This document shows positions 45,697-56,800 of a stretch of DNA of 64,000 nucleotides, piece after piece; position 1 is the stretch's first letter, and each line of letters starts with the position of its first letter. Source of the DNA: Pseudophaeomoniella oleicola (taxonomy: Eukaryota; Ascomycota; Eurotiomycetes; Phaeomoniellales; Phaeomoniellaceae); contig QWDQ01000028.1 in the NCBI GenBank assembly GCA_003868215.1, forward strand, positions 186,001 through 250,000, given 5' to 3'. The notes beneath the pieces were generated by a model. That model was not told the DNA's origin. It saw nothing but the letters and a program-made list of their open reading frames with translations, and searched no databases. The translations under genes were made by a program, and so were the position numbers.

Positions 45697-46127
45697 GAGA
45701 GGCTCATGTTTTATGCTACAAAATTGTACATATAGGTGACATATACCAGGGGTCTGCGTTGTAACATAAGTGTCAAATAGTCAAATAGTCAGATAGTCCT
45801 ATGACGCTCCCGGTATTTTCTGGGGAAATTGGAGTTGATACCTCGGCTCAATTGGCTGGCAAGACCCAACACCCATCTACCCATTTTCAGGACTCTTGAG
45901 CAGCATCATCTTGTCCTTAAATTCACGGGATGGTGCTATGCGCTGGGCAGAAATGTTCAGCCAGCGGTAATGAACTATAGGATCTGCGCATGGTAGACAG
46001 AACAGACTCTTCGAATATATTAAACTGTTCAGGAGCTAGAGTGTACGCATTGAAACGCTTTCTCGCAAATGCTCGCGAGAACACATGCAATCAACCGTGT
46101 ACCTATTATCATACAATGAAACCCACC
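45697..46127. other. Intergenic region upstream of peroxin 26
   Basis: About 0.43 kb with the peroxin 26 promoter and the 3' flank of the 93-aa gene. A short direct repeat of GTCAAATA/GTCAGATA occurs near 45770-45797. No gene is seen. Confidence 0.5.
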
Positions 46128-46409
46128 TCATAAACCCTTCCCAAGTGCTAATATGATGAAAAGTAGCTGAGATACCCAAAATATGAACAGCAAAACGTAT
46201 TCCCAAGAAAGCACTTTTCGAGAAGGAGCTTGAAGGCCAAGTCCGAACAGTGGCCAGGAATGCAATTGCTTTCCACGGTCATTAGCTTCTCTGTCACGTA
46301 ACCCGCCTTCGTCAAACAACCGAACGTTCGTTCCTGATAACAGCCGCTGCAGTGCCCTTTTCGATTTCGGTCTCGGCGGGGGTTCAGGCGGTCTTCGTCT
46401 CGATGGCAT
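46128..46409 (-). CDS. Small membrane protein of unknown function, 93 aa
   Basis: Single exon with ATG start. The first 35 residues are basic and Pro-rich (MPSRRRPPEPPPRPKSKRAL), the middle is polar, and one hydrophobic helix near the end (EYVLLFIFWVSQLLFIILAL) is followed by only GKGL. This architecture is that of a tail-anchored or single-pass membrane protein. I recognise no family. It lies 208 bp downstream of the BTB gene on the same strand. Arguments for a real gene are the clear domain order and the stop directly after the membrane segment; chance is the alternative. Confidence 0.5.
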   Translation of the reverse strand: MPSRRRPPEPPPRPKSKRALQRLLSGTNVRLFDEGGLRDREANDRGKQLHSWPLFGLGLQAPSRKVLSWEYVLLFIFWVSQLLFIILALGKGL

Positions 46410-46617
46410 TATGGGGGACGAGGTCGAGGATGGGATTAGCGTCGTAGAAGTAGTAGGTGTCGCAATGACCGCCCTTGAAAAATGGCAAGGAATCTCTCAG
46501 CAGGCCGTCACAAGCCCCGCGTGTAAACAGAAATACAACCTTCCACGTCGTGCGCGACTTCCACGGCGCCTTATAAAACCCCTCTCATCCCCTGGAGCTA
46601 TCGCTGGTGGAAGTCAC

Positions 46618-47404
46618 TTACTCGTCTGCATTTTCTACATCATCATCGCTCTTCAAGCCAGATGTTGCATCCAATTGGCTCGAATCCTCGGGATGCTCGA
46701 TTCTGCTGAAACCGACCCTTCCCCTGTCGGCGCTGCCGTCTCTGACATCAGGCACGGACTTGTCCTCCAAATGCCATTCCTGAATGGCTCGAATGATGTC
46801 AACCGCAAGTTCTCCATTCTTTCGCAGCGCTTTGTTCCAATGAGCAGGGATAGTATCTCCGAGGGCGAGATATCTAGCTATTGAGCTGATCATCATTTCG
46901 CGCATTGCGTTATCTTCTTCGGTATTGGCGTATATGTACTGCACTCTTCGCAGACCCGGGTATGCATTCTGATCGTGGTAGAACTGCCGAATCATTTCGA
47001 CAACTTCACCACTAAGCTTCTCCATGTCGAGCCTTTCTGACAGCAGATACAGATCAAGGAGAGGCCCAATCTCCTTTTCTTCCTTTGGACTTCCGAGTTT
47101 TCTAGAGTAGAGCCAGCTGACCAACATCTGGAACGTCTGGTCTTCTTCCTCTGGTAGGCCAAAGGAGTTGTTTTGACCTGATCGATCTGGCGCATCTTTG
47201 CCATAGAATTTTTCGGAGAGAACAGGCGAGTAGTAGCACAGGAGCTTCTCGTGCAATGGCCAGTGGGTGTTATCTGGACCGACATAGACGTCGACAATTC
47301 GCGACGTGAGGAGCCTGTGTATCTGTCAGCGAGATGAAACAAACAGCGATCAAATTGATGGGCGCATACTCGTTGAGCGGCTTCTCCTTCTTCTGGCCAG
47401 CCAT
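46618..47404 (-). CDS. BTB/POZ domain protein
   Basis: Exons are complement(46618..47314, 47370..47404) with a 55-nt intron, giving 243 aa. The short first exon encodes MAGQKKEKPLNE and the join restores LLTSRIVDVYVGPDNTHWPL, HEKLLCYYSPVLSEKFYG: the start of a BTB fold, with the HxxLxxxSPVF-like signature. The fold continues through FQMLVSWLYSRKLGSPKEEK and LLDLYLLSERLDMEKL. The rest is helical, with YIYANTEEDNAMREMMISSI, and ends in an acidic tail (SDDDVENADE). Fungal BTB-only proteins of this size are many and mostly uncharacterised; some are Cul3 adaptors. No kelch, MATH or zinc-finger domain accompanies it. Confidence 0.87.
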
Positions 47405-48589
47405 CTTATCGTCTATCGCCGATTGGGAGGTACCGTTCACTCCGTTCGGAGTGAAGTCTGCTGAGGGAGCTATGATGGCGGTATTGAATGCGACAGCACC
47501 AGAGGCACTGTCTCAACAACTTTGGGATACTAAAACTACGTCGGGTAGACAAGAGCAGGGACGACGAGCTGTCAGGAATAGAATGCAAGGAGACAATGGC
47601 AACCCTAGAATTGGCGAAGCGAGAGAAAAAGTAAGGAAAAATAAATGAAAAAGGGAACAGCCACAACAGGAATTGGAAAAGGATAGATTAAAAAGGAAAG
47701 AGGAGGTGATACAAGGGCTGAATAGAAATTGTGAAGGCTGGAGCGGACAAGGATGGCCACCTACATTACGTTTTTTCGCGGGTGACGATGCAAGTGAATC
47801 AATGGAAAAACGATGACATCGTTAAGCTTCTTCCCCCAACCAAGAAAGAGTCAAGCCACACTTTCGTCACTTTTTTGATCAGCAAAGTGGAGTGAGATAG
47901 AGAGAGAGAAGAGACGCTTTTCCTCAACGGCTTCTGGTTAGTTTCGTTAAAGCCACGCCCCCAAAGACGGGAAACCTCTTTAGGCTGATCAAGTCCCCCC
48001 TGTAACGTTAGCATTTCCTTTGACTGGCAATGGTAGGATTGTGACAAGGATCCTGAAAGAAGAGTCAACCATTGGTTACAGGGGACGGTTGCTCGAGTAG
48101 AATCCGTATGGCATTAGCGAGTGAAAGAGTGTGGTTATTGTGCCGTGTCTGTACTGTACAGTACTGTACTGTAATGATAAGGATCCCTGATGCTTCTGGT
48201 TGGACCAATATAGTGATTACTGTAGCGATATCCTTATGAAACAATGCCGAAATCTGCTTACCTGGGCTATGAAGTTGAGTAGGTAGGTACCTATGTCACC
48301 TGATACTCCTTGGATAAGCCGTTGAAGAAGGCGGACGTCGCGGATGCTGAAGACGTGGATGACGGCGGATGGCGTGCAATTAGGATGCGCCAAATGGACA
48401 TATGAATCTCCGTAGTAAATTAGTGAAATTCAATCACCATCGAGCCCAAAGCCGCAAAGCCGTTTATTCCAGGATCCCGAGGCCCAAACACTAGCGTTAA
48501 TTATGAACCGACTCTCCCTTCTCGAGTTCCTTCTCGCATTCGTTCTCTTATGTTCGACTCTTACGTTCAGCTTGAATCAATCTTCCGAC
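47405..48589. promoter_or_regulatory. Divergent upstream region of the BTB gene and Fmp52 gene
   Basis: About 1.2 kb between divergent starts. It contains a perfect 14-base palindrome at 48151-48164 within a short TACTG repeat. An in-frame ATG at 48503 could extend Fmp52 by 29 hydrophobic residues. No separate gene is supported. Confidence 0.5.
48151..48164. repeat. Perfect 14-base palindrome in a TACTG repeat
   Basis: GTACTGTACAGTAC equals its own reverse complement and is extended on both sides by further TACTG-like units. It lies in the divergent region between the BTB and Fmp52 genes and could be a dimeric protein-binding site or only repeat structure. Confidence 0.6.
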
Positions 48590-49340
48590 ATGACTACAGC
48601 AGCAGTATTCGGCAGTACCGGGGCCGTAGGGGGCAACATCTTGAGCACACTCCTCGGCAGTGATGCGTTCACCTCCGTCAAGACAATCTCCCGGCGCCTG
48701 CCAACCCCCCAATCACCGAAGCTCGAGGCTATCCAGGAAGCCGACACATCTAAATGGGGCGGCATGATCTCCAGTCTCAGCCCTAAACCTGCCACCATCT
48801 TCAACGCCGTGGGCACCACCAAGGCTGCAGCCGGTGGGGTCGAGTACCAGTGGAAGATCGACCACGATCTGTGCATCGAGAACGCCAAGGCTGCTAAGGA
48901 GGCCGGCGTGAAGACCTACGTCTTCATCTCCAGCGCGGGGACGAGAGGGATGCTGGCCGGGTACATACCCTACAGCAAGATGAAGGTAGGTGTCGAGGAC
49001 GCCATCAAGGACCTGGACTTTGAGCAGGCCATCATCCTGAGGCCAGGTATGATCCTCGGCGAGCGGGAGAAGCCCAAGGCACCGTTCATGGAGAAGCTCG
49101 TGGGAAACCTGCACAAGATCAGCCCGTCGTTCCAGGACTCACTAGGTATGCCCATCCACCATCCCGTCTGATTGGTGTCCTAGAAGACGTCGAACTTACC
49201 TCGAAACTTTAGGTCAGGACCAGAAGATCATCGGAAAGGCGGCAGTGGCGGCTGCACAAGTTGCACAGGAGGGCAAGGCACCCTCCAAGTACTGGATCCT
49301 CGAGCAGGCCGATATCATCAAGTACGGCAGAGACAAGTGA
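48590..49340 (+). CDS. FMP52: Fmp52-type NAD(P)-binding protein
   Basis: Exons are 48590..49145 and 49213..49340 with a 67-nt intron, giving 227 aa, the usual Fmp52 size. The Rossmann nucleotide-binding motif AAVFGSTGAVGGNILSTLL is at the N-terminus. NAVGTTKAAAGG, YVFISSAGTRG, YIPYSKMKVGVEDAIKDLDF and ILRPGMILGERE follow, as in atypical short-chain dehydrogenases (NmrA/HTATIP2-like). Yeast Fmp52 is associated with mitochondria, reported at the outer membrane; the reaction is unknown. An in-frame Met at 48503 would add MNRLSLLEFLLAFVLLCSTL, a hydrophobic segment; I chose the inner Met because it matches the family start. Exon 2 ends YWILEQADIIKYGRDK, as expected. Confidence 0.9.
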
Positions 49341-49903
49341 AAGGGAGCAATGATGTTGTTGAAGAAGCTGGTTCGGCTTGTAGCTGTTTACGGGAACCCT
49401 TACCCCTTTACTATGACTGCCTTGTTCTTATGGACATTCTTTAATATATACCTATCGTTTAAGCCGCCATCAATTTGTATATCTTACATACCTGTAGATA
49501 CCTAGATTAGCAATCGAAAGAGAGAGAGAGAGAGAATGCAGGCACCTCCGCGGGGCATACTGAATAATTGTTATGTTACTTACCTAAGGTAAAGAGGAGA
49601 AACCAACAAAACAACACTCTACCAACATCTCTGATGCTACTCTAATTACTGTAATAGGTGTAACCGAGTGAGTCAGTGGCAAGACCACCAACCTCACCTT
49701 ACTCACCATTCCAACAAATTCCTTTCCTTCTCTCTTGTCATCTTAAGCCAACCCTCTCCCCCAGAATCTCACTCTCACTCCCTCACCTCTTCTATATACC
49801 TACATTACCTACAAATCCGAATAGCATAGTACTGACATCCCATCCCATCCCATCCCATCCCTCACCTAATCAAGTACCTACATATCTAACCCCACCCCAA
49901 AAC

Positions 49904-49946
<43 letters not shown>
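49341..49946. other. Intergenic region with pentamer and CA repeats
   Basis: About 0.6 kb. A CCCAT pentamer is repeated about four times at 49838-49860. A (CA)n tract of nearly 40 bases (49905-49943) ends three bases before the acetyltransferase start codon, so it would sit in the 5' leader. No gene is seen. Confidence 0.7.
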
Positions 49947-49948
<2 letters not shown>

Positions 49949-50675
49949 GCTACAACTCCTCCCTGCCGAACCCGCGGATATCCCCCGTCTGACGGCGGTG
50001 GTTTTCGCCGCGTTCGAGGCTGATGCGCTGCATGTGGCGATGATGCCGCGAGCGGACTCTCATACGTTTGTGGGGTGGTATAATGAGCGGATGGAGAGGG
50101 CGTTTAGAAAAGAGAAGAGGAGGAGGAGGGCAGGGGTGGCTCGGCATGTTAAAGTCGTGGATACGGAGGGTGGGAGTGGTGGTGGCGAGGTTATTGTGGG
50201 GTATGGGAGGTGGTATTTTCCGGGGGAGGGTGAGGGCGATGGGGGTGGGAAGGAGGGGGAGGAGGAGGATGGAGACGCAGAGTTTCCGGAACATGTCAAT
50301 GGGCGCTTGATCAAAGACTACCTTGCCAGAGTGGACCAGAAACAAGGCGCCACGGTAGATAAGACGAAAGACTACGTTTGCTCCATGCTAGCTACCCATC
50401 CCTCATACCAAGGCAAAGGTGCCGGATCTCTCATGATTCGCTACGGTCTGGACGCAGCAGATGCTGATGATGCAAGAGCGTTCCTCGAAGCTACTCCACG
50501 AGCTTATCCACTGTATCTGAAGTACGGGTGGAGGGACACTGAGGATCCGAATATCGACATAGACCTGAAAGCCTACGGAGTCGTCGATGGGATCGTCCAT
50601 CGGACTATCTGTATGGTGAGGGGAAAGACGGAGCAAACGTGCAGTAGAGACGGCAGCTTGATGTGTCGTCCGTAG
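49947..50675 (+). CDS. GNAT-family N-acetyltransferase
   Basis: Single exon, 242 aa, with ATG directly after a CA repeat. The start LLPAEPADIPRLTAVVFAAF fits the first strand and helix of the GNAT fold. The acetyl-CoA-binding motif A is CSMLATHPSYQGKGAGSLMI (about residues 145-165), with Q-G-K-G-A-G in place of the usual Q/R-x-x-G-x-G/A. The end has LEATPRAYPLYLKYGWRDTE, the typical last strands. Between strands there is an insert rich in Gly, Glu and Asp (about residues 70-115), encoded by a GGGAGG-like purine-rich stretch. The substrate cannot be told; fungal relatives are annotated only as GNAT proteins. The protein is intact. Confidence 0.85.
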
Positions 50676-50979
50676 ATATCGAGAAAGCAAAATAGACAGC
50701 TAGGCAGATAGCCACAGTGTCTACCTCCCCCACAGTTTCCCAACCTTGACAACCGCATAGCTCTGGTCTGAACTCCACTCCCTGATCAAAAAGACCTTGT
50801 GTATGGTGACTGTAATACCACCCTCGTAAAGAGGTGCATTCAGATGATGCCTTCTCGGATGATGAGCAAGCTGCTCAAGGCCAGCATCTGCTTGCCGCAG
50901 ACGCTGCAGTTCGAGAGGTCACGTCTCATGTTGACCATCTTTATAAAAGTTTCTAAGGTCGGCGACTCTGAAAAGTTCT

Positions 50980-51966
50980 TCAATCGTAAATAGAGGCACA
51001 ACACATATCACCGTCCGTACTGTGACTTCCATCTCTTTGACTGGCAAAGTCGTCATCGCTATCTTCGTCAAACTTCAAGCATGAAGCTGCTCTTGCCTGT
51101 ATATCAATCCTGTCCAGTCGTTCTCGTTCCTCACTTTTAGCGCAGCCCAAGAGTGAACCAGACTTATCCCACCCGCGATCTTTATACCATCTGCGTATAC
51201 GTGCACGTCGGACTTGAAGACGTACCTCCTTGTCCCGTTCAACGAAAGACGTCATGGCTGATGCAAGGTCATCCGTAGTCTTCGCGGCTTCCGGCCAGTA
51301 AGAATGATTTGACCAGTCTTCGGACATTGTCCTTTGCATTGCTTCTTGTTCGCGGAAGAATCTGTCGAACATTCCAAACCAATCGAAACTGACCTCACGA
51401 TTAACCCACCGTAGGTTTGGCAGCTCGGAGTCATTGACCATCTTCTTGATACGTATCACATGAGGGGTGAGGTCCGGCTGTTGATGCCCGACAGTGTCTG
51501 TCGGCGGACAAACATCTGCTGGACTACCGGTGTAGGCCATCATACGTGTGTACCACTCTATGTATGTAAGTGAGACATAGATGGCTCGTTGGGGTAGAGA
51601 TAAGTCGCTGGCAAGATTTATATCCAAATCCACGGTTGGCCATTGCGGAATAGTTGATCGCTGCTGTGGTCTTGCTGAGAACACGCATCGCGACGCATTC
51701 CCCGGATCCATATGGGAATAGCACATTGATATCCCCATTTGATACCGCTTACCATCAGCGAGCGGGCAACTGCCGCAATCGAAATAGATTGTGCAGTAGC
51801 CGGGATCTTGGAGATACGTCTTTGAGAACAGGTGGGGGATGTAGGATCTCCAGCTCCGGCAGACTGAACGACAGGTACACCAGAGGTGAGAGAGATCTGT
51901 GACTTCGCCGAGAATCTGACACCAGATCTCAGGCGGAAGATCAGGGAAGGTATCCACAGGAAGCAT
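50980..51966 (-). CDS. F-box protein
   Basis: Single exon, 328 aa. The N-terminal F-box covers about residues 7-45: FPDLPPEIWCQILGEVTDLS, then LWCTCRSVCRSWRSYI. This would dock Skp1 in an SCF ubiquitin ligase. The rest is a fungal-specific region with no LRR or WD repeats; it holds a Cys-containing segment (YFDCGSCPLADGKRYQMG), PQRAIYVSLTYIEWYTRMMA and a basic helical stretch near residue 260 (RLQVRRARIRRWYKDRGWDK). The C-terminus is acidic and Ser-rich. Such F-box genes are numerous and mostly uncharacterised in filamentous fungi; the target is unknown. Confidence 0.85.
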   Translation of the reverse strand: MLPVDTFPDLPPEIWCQILGEVTDLSHLWCTCRSVCRSWRSYIPHLFSKTYLQDPGYCTIYFDCGSCPLADGKRYQMGISMCYSHMDPGNASRCVFSARPQQRSTIPQWPTVDLDINLASDLSLPQRAIYVSLTYIEWYTRMMAYTGSPADVCPPTDTVGHQQPDLTPHVIRIKKMVNDSELPNLRWVNREVSFDWFGMFDRFFREQEAMQRTMSEDWSNHSYWPEAAKTTDDLASAMTSFVERDKEVRLQVRRARIRRWYKDRGWDKSGSLLGCAKSEERERLDRIDIQARAASCLKFDEDSDDDFASQRDGSHSTDGDMCCASIYD

Positions 51967-53118
51967 TCTGTATCATAGATTGGCGAATATGGCGAGTTAA
52001 AGCATTTGGTTGGAAGCTGTCTCTGATATGGCAAGAGGAAGGGAAACAAATCGAGAGACCTAAAAACAAACGAATAATCACACGAGACACATCTAGTATG
52101 GAAGGCTTAGAGATAAGCTGTAGGGGATATATGGATCCTCCGACAACCGACCTGACGATGCGAAGTTGCACATTGAGATCGATCGTCGATACATACAGAA
52201 TATGTTGGATGTTCGACTTGGTGACCAGGGTACGATACCCATGCCAAGCATTGCCCGCCTCGCCCCCACCAATTACTAGCCGTTCCTTATCAATTGTATC
52301 ATCCTCGCATCCTCACTTTCAGGCTGGATCTTCTTCAATGTACCTTACACATGAGCAATCACCAGTGATCATGCAAATAGGAGTGATTCTAATATCGGGT
52401 CGTCCTTTAATATCGAAACGACAATGAAGTTATATGAAGAAGCCAAAAGAGAGTATGTAACAGCAAAGCCAAGAATGATCAATATTATGTAGTTGTGGTT
52501 CCGTATCTAGCATCTAAGAGGGTGTACGTGTATGTAGCAGGATCGCCCTGCTATGTATAAAAAAGGCATTCGTATGGCCGGTCAACGGCTTGAAATGACG
52601 GCCACCATAACATGGCGATAGGTACTCGGAAGATGTCATTGCTATAACGCATACCAACGGGTGTGAGAGCTATAGCATATGGGCGAGCTCTTGATGATGT
52701 AGTGGAAGCCAATACCGAAGACCTTGACTCTAGGCGATCTTGCCATATGAAAGCATTCCTGGAACCCGGGTGACCGGTACTTGGGATCATTCATACTACA
52801 ACGCATCGAGGTAGCGATGATAGTATCAAGGAGGATCCACCGTAACCTTCCAAACGGAGTATGTTGGCAGATATCCACATGAAAATATGATAGCCGGCAT
52901 AGCTCCAAGCCAACGCAGGGTCAGCAAGTGCTTCTTGGAGCACGAAGGGATCATTGCCCTTCTAAGAAAAAGCAGCTCCTGATGCCTGGAGAGTCGAATA
53001 GCTCGACGACACTTGTGACGGCAAGTATCACATATATTCCGATTTGATGTTGTACCAAAAGCATTCCCCTGAAACAATTGGCGACCAGGCAAGCATCCGA
53101 AGGCATGCCGTAAAAAGT
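51967..53118. other. Interval with weak coding-like fragments
   Basis: About 1.15 kb between the F-box and MeaB-like genes. Minus-strand frames at 52642-52908 and 52826-53092 are 88 codons each; the first contains the plausible segment FQECFHMARSPRVKVFGIGF, but I find no start, intron pattern or family. A decayed gene is possible. Confidence 0.35.
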
Positions 53119-53849
53119 TCAGACATCTGACGCACGAGAGAAAGCGTTCTCGAGGAGGTCCTCAAAGGTACTTTCATTTATGACAGCACCGAACCTACAT
53201 GTGTCAGTGCCTCCGCTATTGTGGAAAGTTCAAATGCTTACCCATGGCACCGTACCACTTCCGATAAGCGCACACGGAATGTCTCCAGCTCTTCCATATC
53301 CCAGCAAGCGAAGTCGGGATGACTACTGATCCTGCCCCATGCTTGCAAGGGTGTGATCTCGCCCGATATACTCGGTTTCCTTCCCATCTGAAGCATGCGC
53401 TCAATCTCTGCCGCAGGCACCTGCCACCTTGCGCTGCTATCGAGAGATTTGGGGGCCCGTGTGAGTAGAGGGGCATGTGCTGTGAGAGCATGTCCAAAGC
53501 AGGACCTTGTTGAAGTGCGTGTGTGGCCGAGACAACATTGCTCCAAACTATTCGGTAGTTAGACTTGAGAAAATCACTGATTGCCGAGCCTCACGTACGA
53601 GAGAACGAACTCGATCCCTATCTGAGGACCATCCAGTCCTGAAGGGTGTATTACCGAAGGAGTCGGTGAAGAGCATCCTGAGCTAAGCGACCCCGAACGA
53701 GTCGCTGAGAGCATTGGTGGGAGAGGCATGTCAACATGAAGCCTTGGACCGACATCCGCTTCATCGAGGACTGATACCGTTGCGAATGTCTCTAAAGTAT
53801 TGAAAGTGCTAGCAGAGACATAGAAGGGTAGCGGCAGTTCTTTGATCAT
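53119..53849 (-). CDS. MeaB-like C-terminal domain protein lacking the bZIP
   Basis: Exons are complement(53119..53194, 53242..53547, 53599..53849), giving 210 aa; introns are 47 and 51 nt. The core reads IGIEFVLSLEQCCLGHTRTS, HALTAHAPLLTRAPKS, ARWQVPAAEIERMLQMG, ISGEITPLQAWGRISSHPDF and RCHGFGAVINESTFEDLLEN. From memory this resembles the conserved C-terminal half of MeaB-type fungal bZIP factors (EHPCMGH, GHALTASAPLL, GEITPxQAW, CxGFGAVI). No basic region or zipper is found in the 300 bases upstream, and the ATG at 53849 starts a short Ser/Pro-rich leader instead. The exon phases fit, so this looks like a real gene for a domain-only protein. It might act through protein contacts, or be a derived or truncated paralogue. 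Confidence 0.7.
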
Positions 53850-56800
53850 TTTGATTGCCGTTACTTCGTCAACGGCCGATAATTCGTTATAGGCAGAGCT
53901 TCAAGCGCGGACACAGGAGTCTTCAAGATTTGGTATGCAAGCCTTTTAACATTGGGCTCATGTTTATGCTATCATTTCGTAGACGAGAAGAGAAAGGAAG
54001 CAGTCAAGGACAAGAAGGATATCGAGCCTACTATATTGCTTTTCTTCAGTCAGGTCGGAACCATCTCGACGTGGCTGGAGGTAGCAAAGAAGGGAAGTAC
54101 CGGCGATCCATTGTTAGATGTTTATTGGGAACCATGATTTGTGAAAAGATGCGTGGACCCAGCACTCCGTAGTGACCATGACAGATATGCAACGCCACGA
54201 AATGCCGTTACAATGTTTTTCGACATCGAGACCAGTTCGAGGATAGTCCTTTTGGACGTTCAGAAACGAACAGTTAGCTGGCATGGCATAATCAATTAGG
54301 TGGTTGATCGATAATTGTCAGGTTGTCTGGTGGATTATGTTGTAGATCGCCTTCACTATTATGGGCCAAGCCGCTTTTCGCAAGATTTGTCAAAATGGCT
54401 GAAAGCAGAAAGGTTCGCATGGTTTCGGCATTAGAAAACCCAACGTGAACCCACACGGCGTCTTGCGACCTCGAACCTCAAGAAGGAGGAAGGAAAGAAT
54501 GTGAAGAGATGGAGATCACTACCTAGGGTTTGAAACCGTCCATCGTGAGAAGTTGCTCGTTTTGTAGTCCCCCGGTTCATTGCCTCGTCTTCACAGTATC
54601 CAAGACCGCCAATGTGGAATCGGACAGGGAGAAGCCTCCCTTGTTCCATTTCCGACCTGATTTGCAATATTGAAGTCGAAGTCAAGAATGAAGGGCAGGG
54701 ACAGAGAGAAGATGAAACAAGAAGAAAGGCACGATAGATTGGCTCGATAGCAATCGCAGCTTGACTTGTCTCTTTGCCTTGGCTCGATTTCATCTTTCTT
54801 TTGCCTGCGCTACTCTTTCTTTCTTGCCTTTTTACTGACTTGAATTCTTCAAGCTGCCGTCGGATGCTGCTTTTCACGTGTAGACCTTCGACCATGAGCT
54901 CCACGACCAGGAGCTACTGTGACTAACGATTGAAAATCGACCAAATTATTAACCAATGATTTGGAAATCCAGACCAGATCATGCATATCGGAACCCTTGC
55001 ACGCCATGCTGTTCCACCGGTAAAGGGTAAACAAATTGTGTCTTGGACGAACTAAGGTAGATAGGTATCTGGTTTAGTCTCTCGGTTGGTCCTACCTGTC
55101 TCTCACCTCGCTCCTCTCTCACCTACCCCAGATGATGTGCAACAAATGCAAATACCCTCTGTAAATTGTGGGCCTGATGTGATGATTCGTGCTCTGGCTT
55201 GATCTTCGAAGACGACTGGAGCAGACCATGCGACGTGATGTGGGCAGTAAGCGACATAGTCTGACCCCTTCCCTTAGACTTTACGTACTCAGGTATCTAT
55301 TCCAGAGAGCTCTTGATCGCTAGGTGTAATACTGCTACGTACAGTAGATATTCGCCTAACGGAGAGTGTATTTGCTTCGTACCCATACCCAGCATACCTT
55401 TTGCTGACATAACTCGTCCTCCGGGGTTGACAAATATCTCAAACGCGTGACATTGGTGCATCTTTCAGCCCGAGAATGGCGCCTCTTTGCCGATGACCAG
55501 CGAGACTATCAGAAGCATAGCGACTTCTAGATAGGTAGTATGCACTGCAATTGATACTCGGCGATCATTCATATTTGCCTGACTGCTACTCATCAAGGAA
55601 AGGTTACACCCGTGCCGCCATGTTGGGTATCTACATGCATGCCGGCAAATGATCGCTGTCGTGGAGGGGTCTATGCTCTGACTTTTTCATCACTCTAGCT
55701 GGCTCAGAAAGATGTAGCGTCTATGTACCAATGTGTCCGCAAGTGGTTGCTTGAATAGGGCAATGGTCAAGGATCCTGAGTACCAGCCGACGGGTTGTAG
55801 GGGGATTTAGTTTCACGGCTACTGAGATGCTTATGCTAGTGACGGCAAGACGTATCAACAACCATCTTTTGGGTAATATCTCATCTTGTGGACTAACTTA
55901 TACCGCTTTGCGCAGATCATATCTATCTATCGGGACATTCGATCAGTCAGCTTTGGCCTACAATTACAGCATCGTCCGTTCATCTGTCAGACCGAATCAT
56001 ATATGTTTGCGCGCGAAGGAATGCCAACCAAAATGTTACTGTAAAAGCAGCAAGCAACTTCATACTACGGATAGCCTGATGTTAGATTCAATTATATCGG
56101 CATGAACTAGAAAGCAGCAATCACATTGTTCCATGGTAGATGGCCATCGAGATCTCTGTCTGTTCAATTGATCTACCATTTGTAATCGCTGGTGTGTTGA
56201 ATATAGACTTTTACAGAATTGTCCCATGAAACACGCCGCTATATGCTCTATTACTAAACGCCCACCGCCAATATGGTGCTGCAAATGTAAGATCTGCCTA
56301 TCTTAGGTAACTTACTAATACATAGCACTACATTTCGGTTGCAGACTGCCTATCCATAACGTTATGTCGAATATGGCTTGTGTTCAGTAATCATCATCAA
56401 AGGATATGGAAGGATCTGGATCTGGATGACTCATATCCCTTTCATGCTCCTCCGTCTGATGTTTCGTGGACATTACACATCGAATCAATCGAATAGTAAT
56501 CATCCACATCGAATCAATTGAATAGTAATCACTTCCGAGCCCATCGACCACTCGGAAATGGTTCCATAAGCAAGCAGCTGTCCATGCTCGCATCTTCCTG
56601 TATGACAAGGATTGCTAATCTGCCGTCGACAGTATCCAATAGGAGATGGAGTCTATGCTGATTAATCCCCCTACATTCACTTCAAACCACACTCGACTTC
56701 ACGAACCTTAGCCATTGGACCCTCATCAGATGTATGCCTAGTGTAGACTAATCAAGGCCTCCCAATGATGCAAAGGCACATCTTACAGCATTGGACATAC

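Noticed and set aside
54431-54904. 157-codon minus-strand frame considered as the missing bZIP part of the MeaB-like gene
   Set aside because: The Lys/Ser-rich start lacks the Asn-x7-Arg basic pattern and a leucine heptad, and no splice path to the MeaB-like exons is evident.
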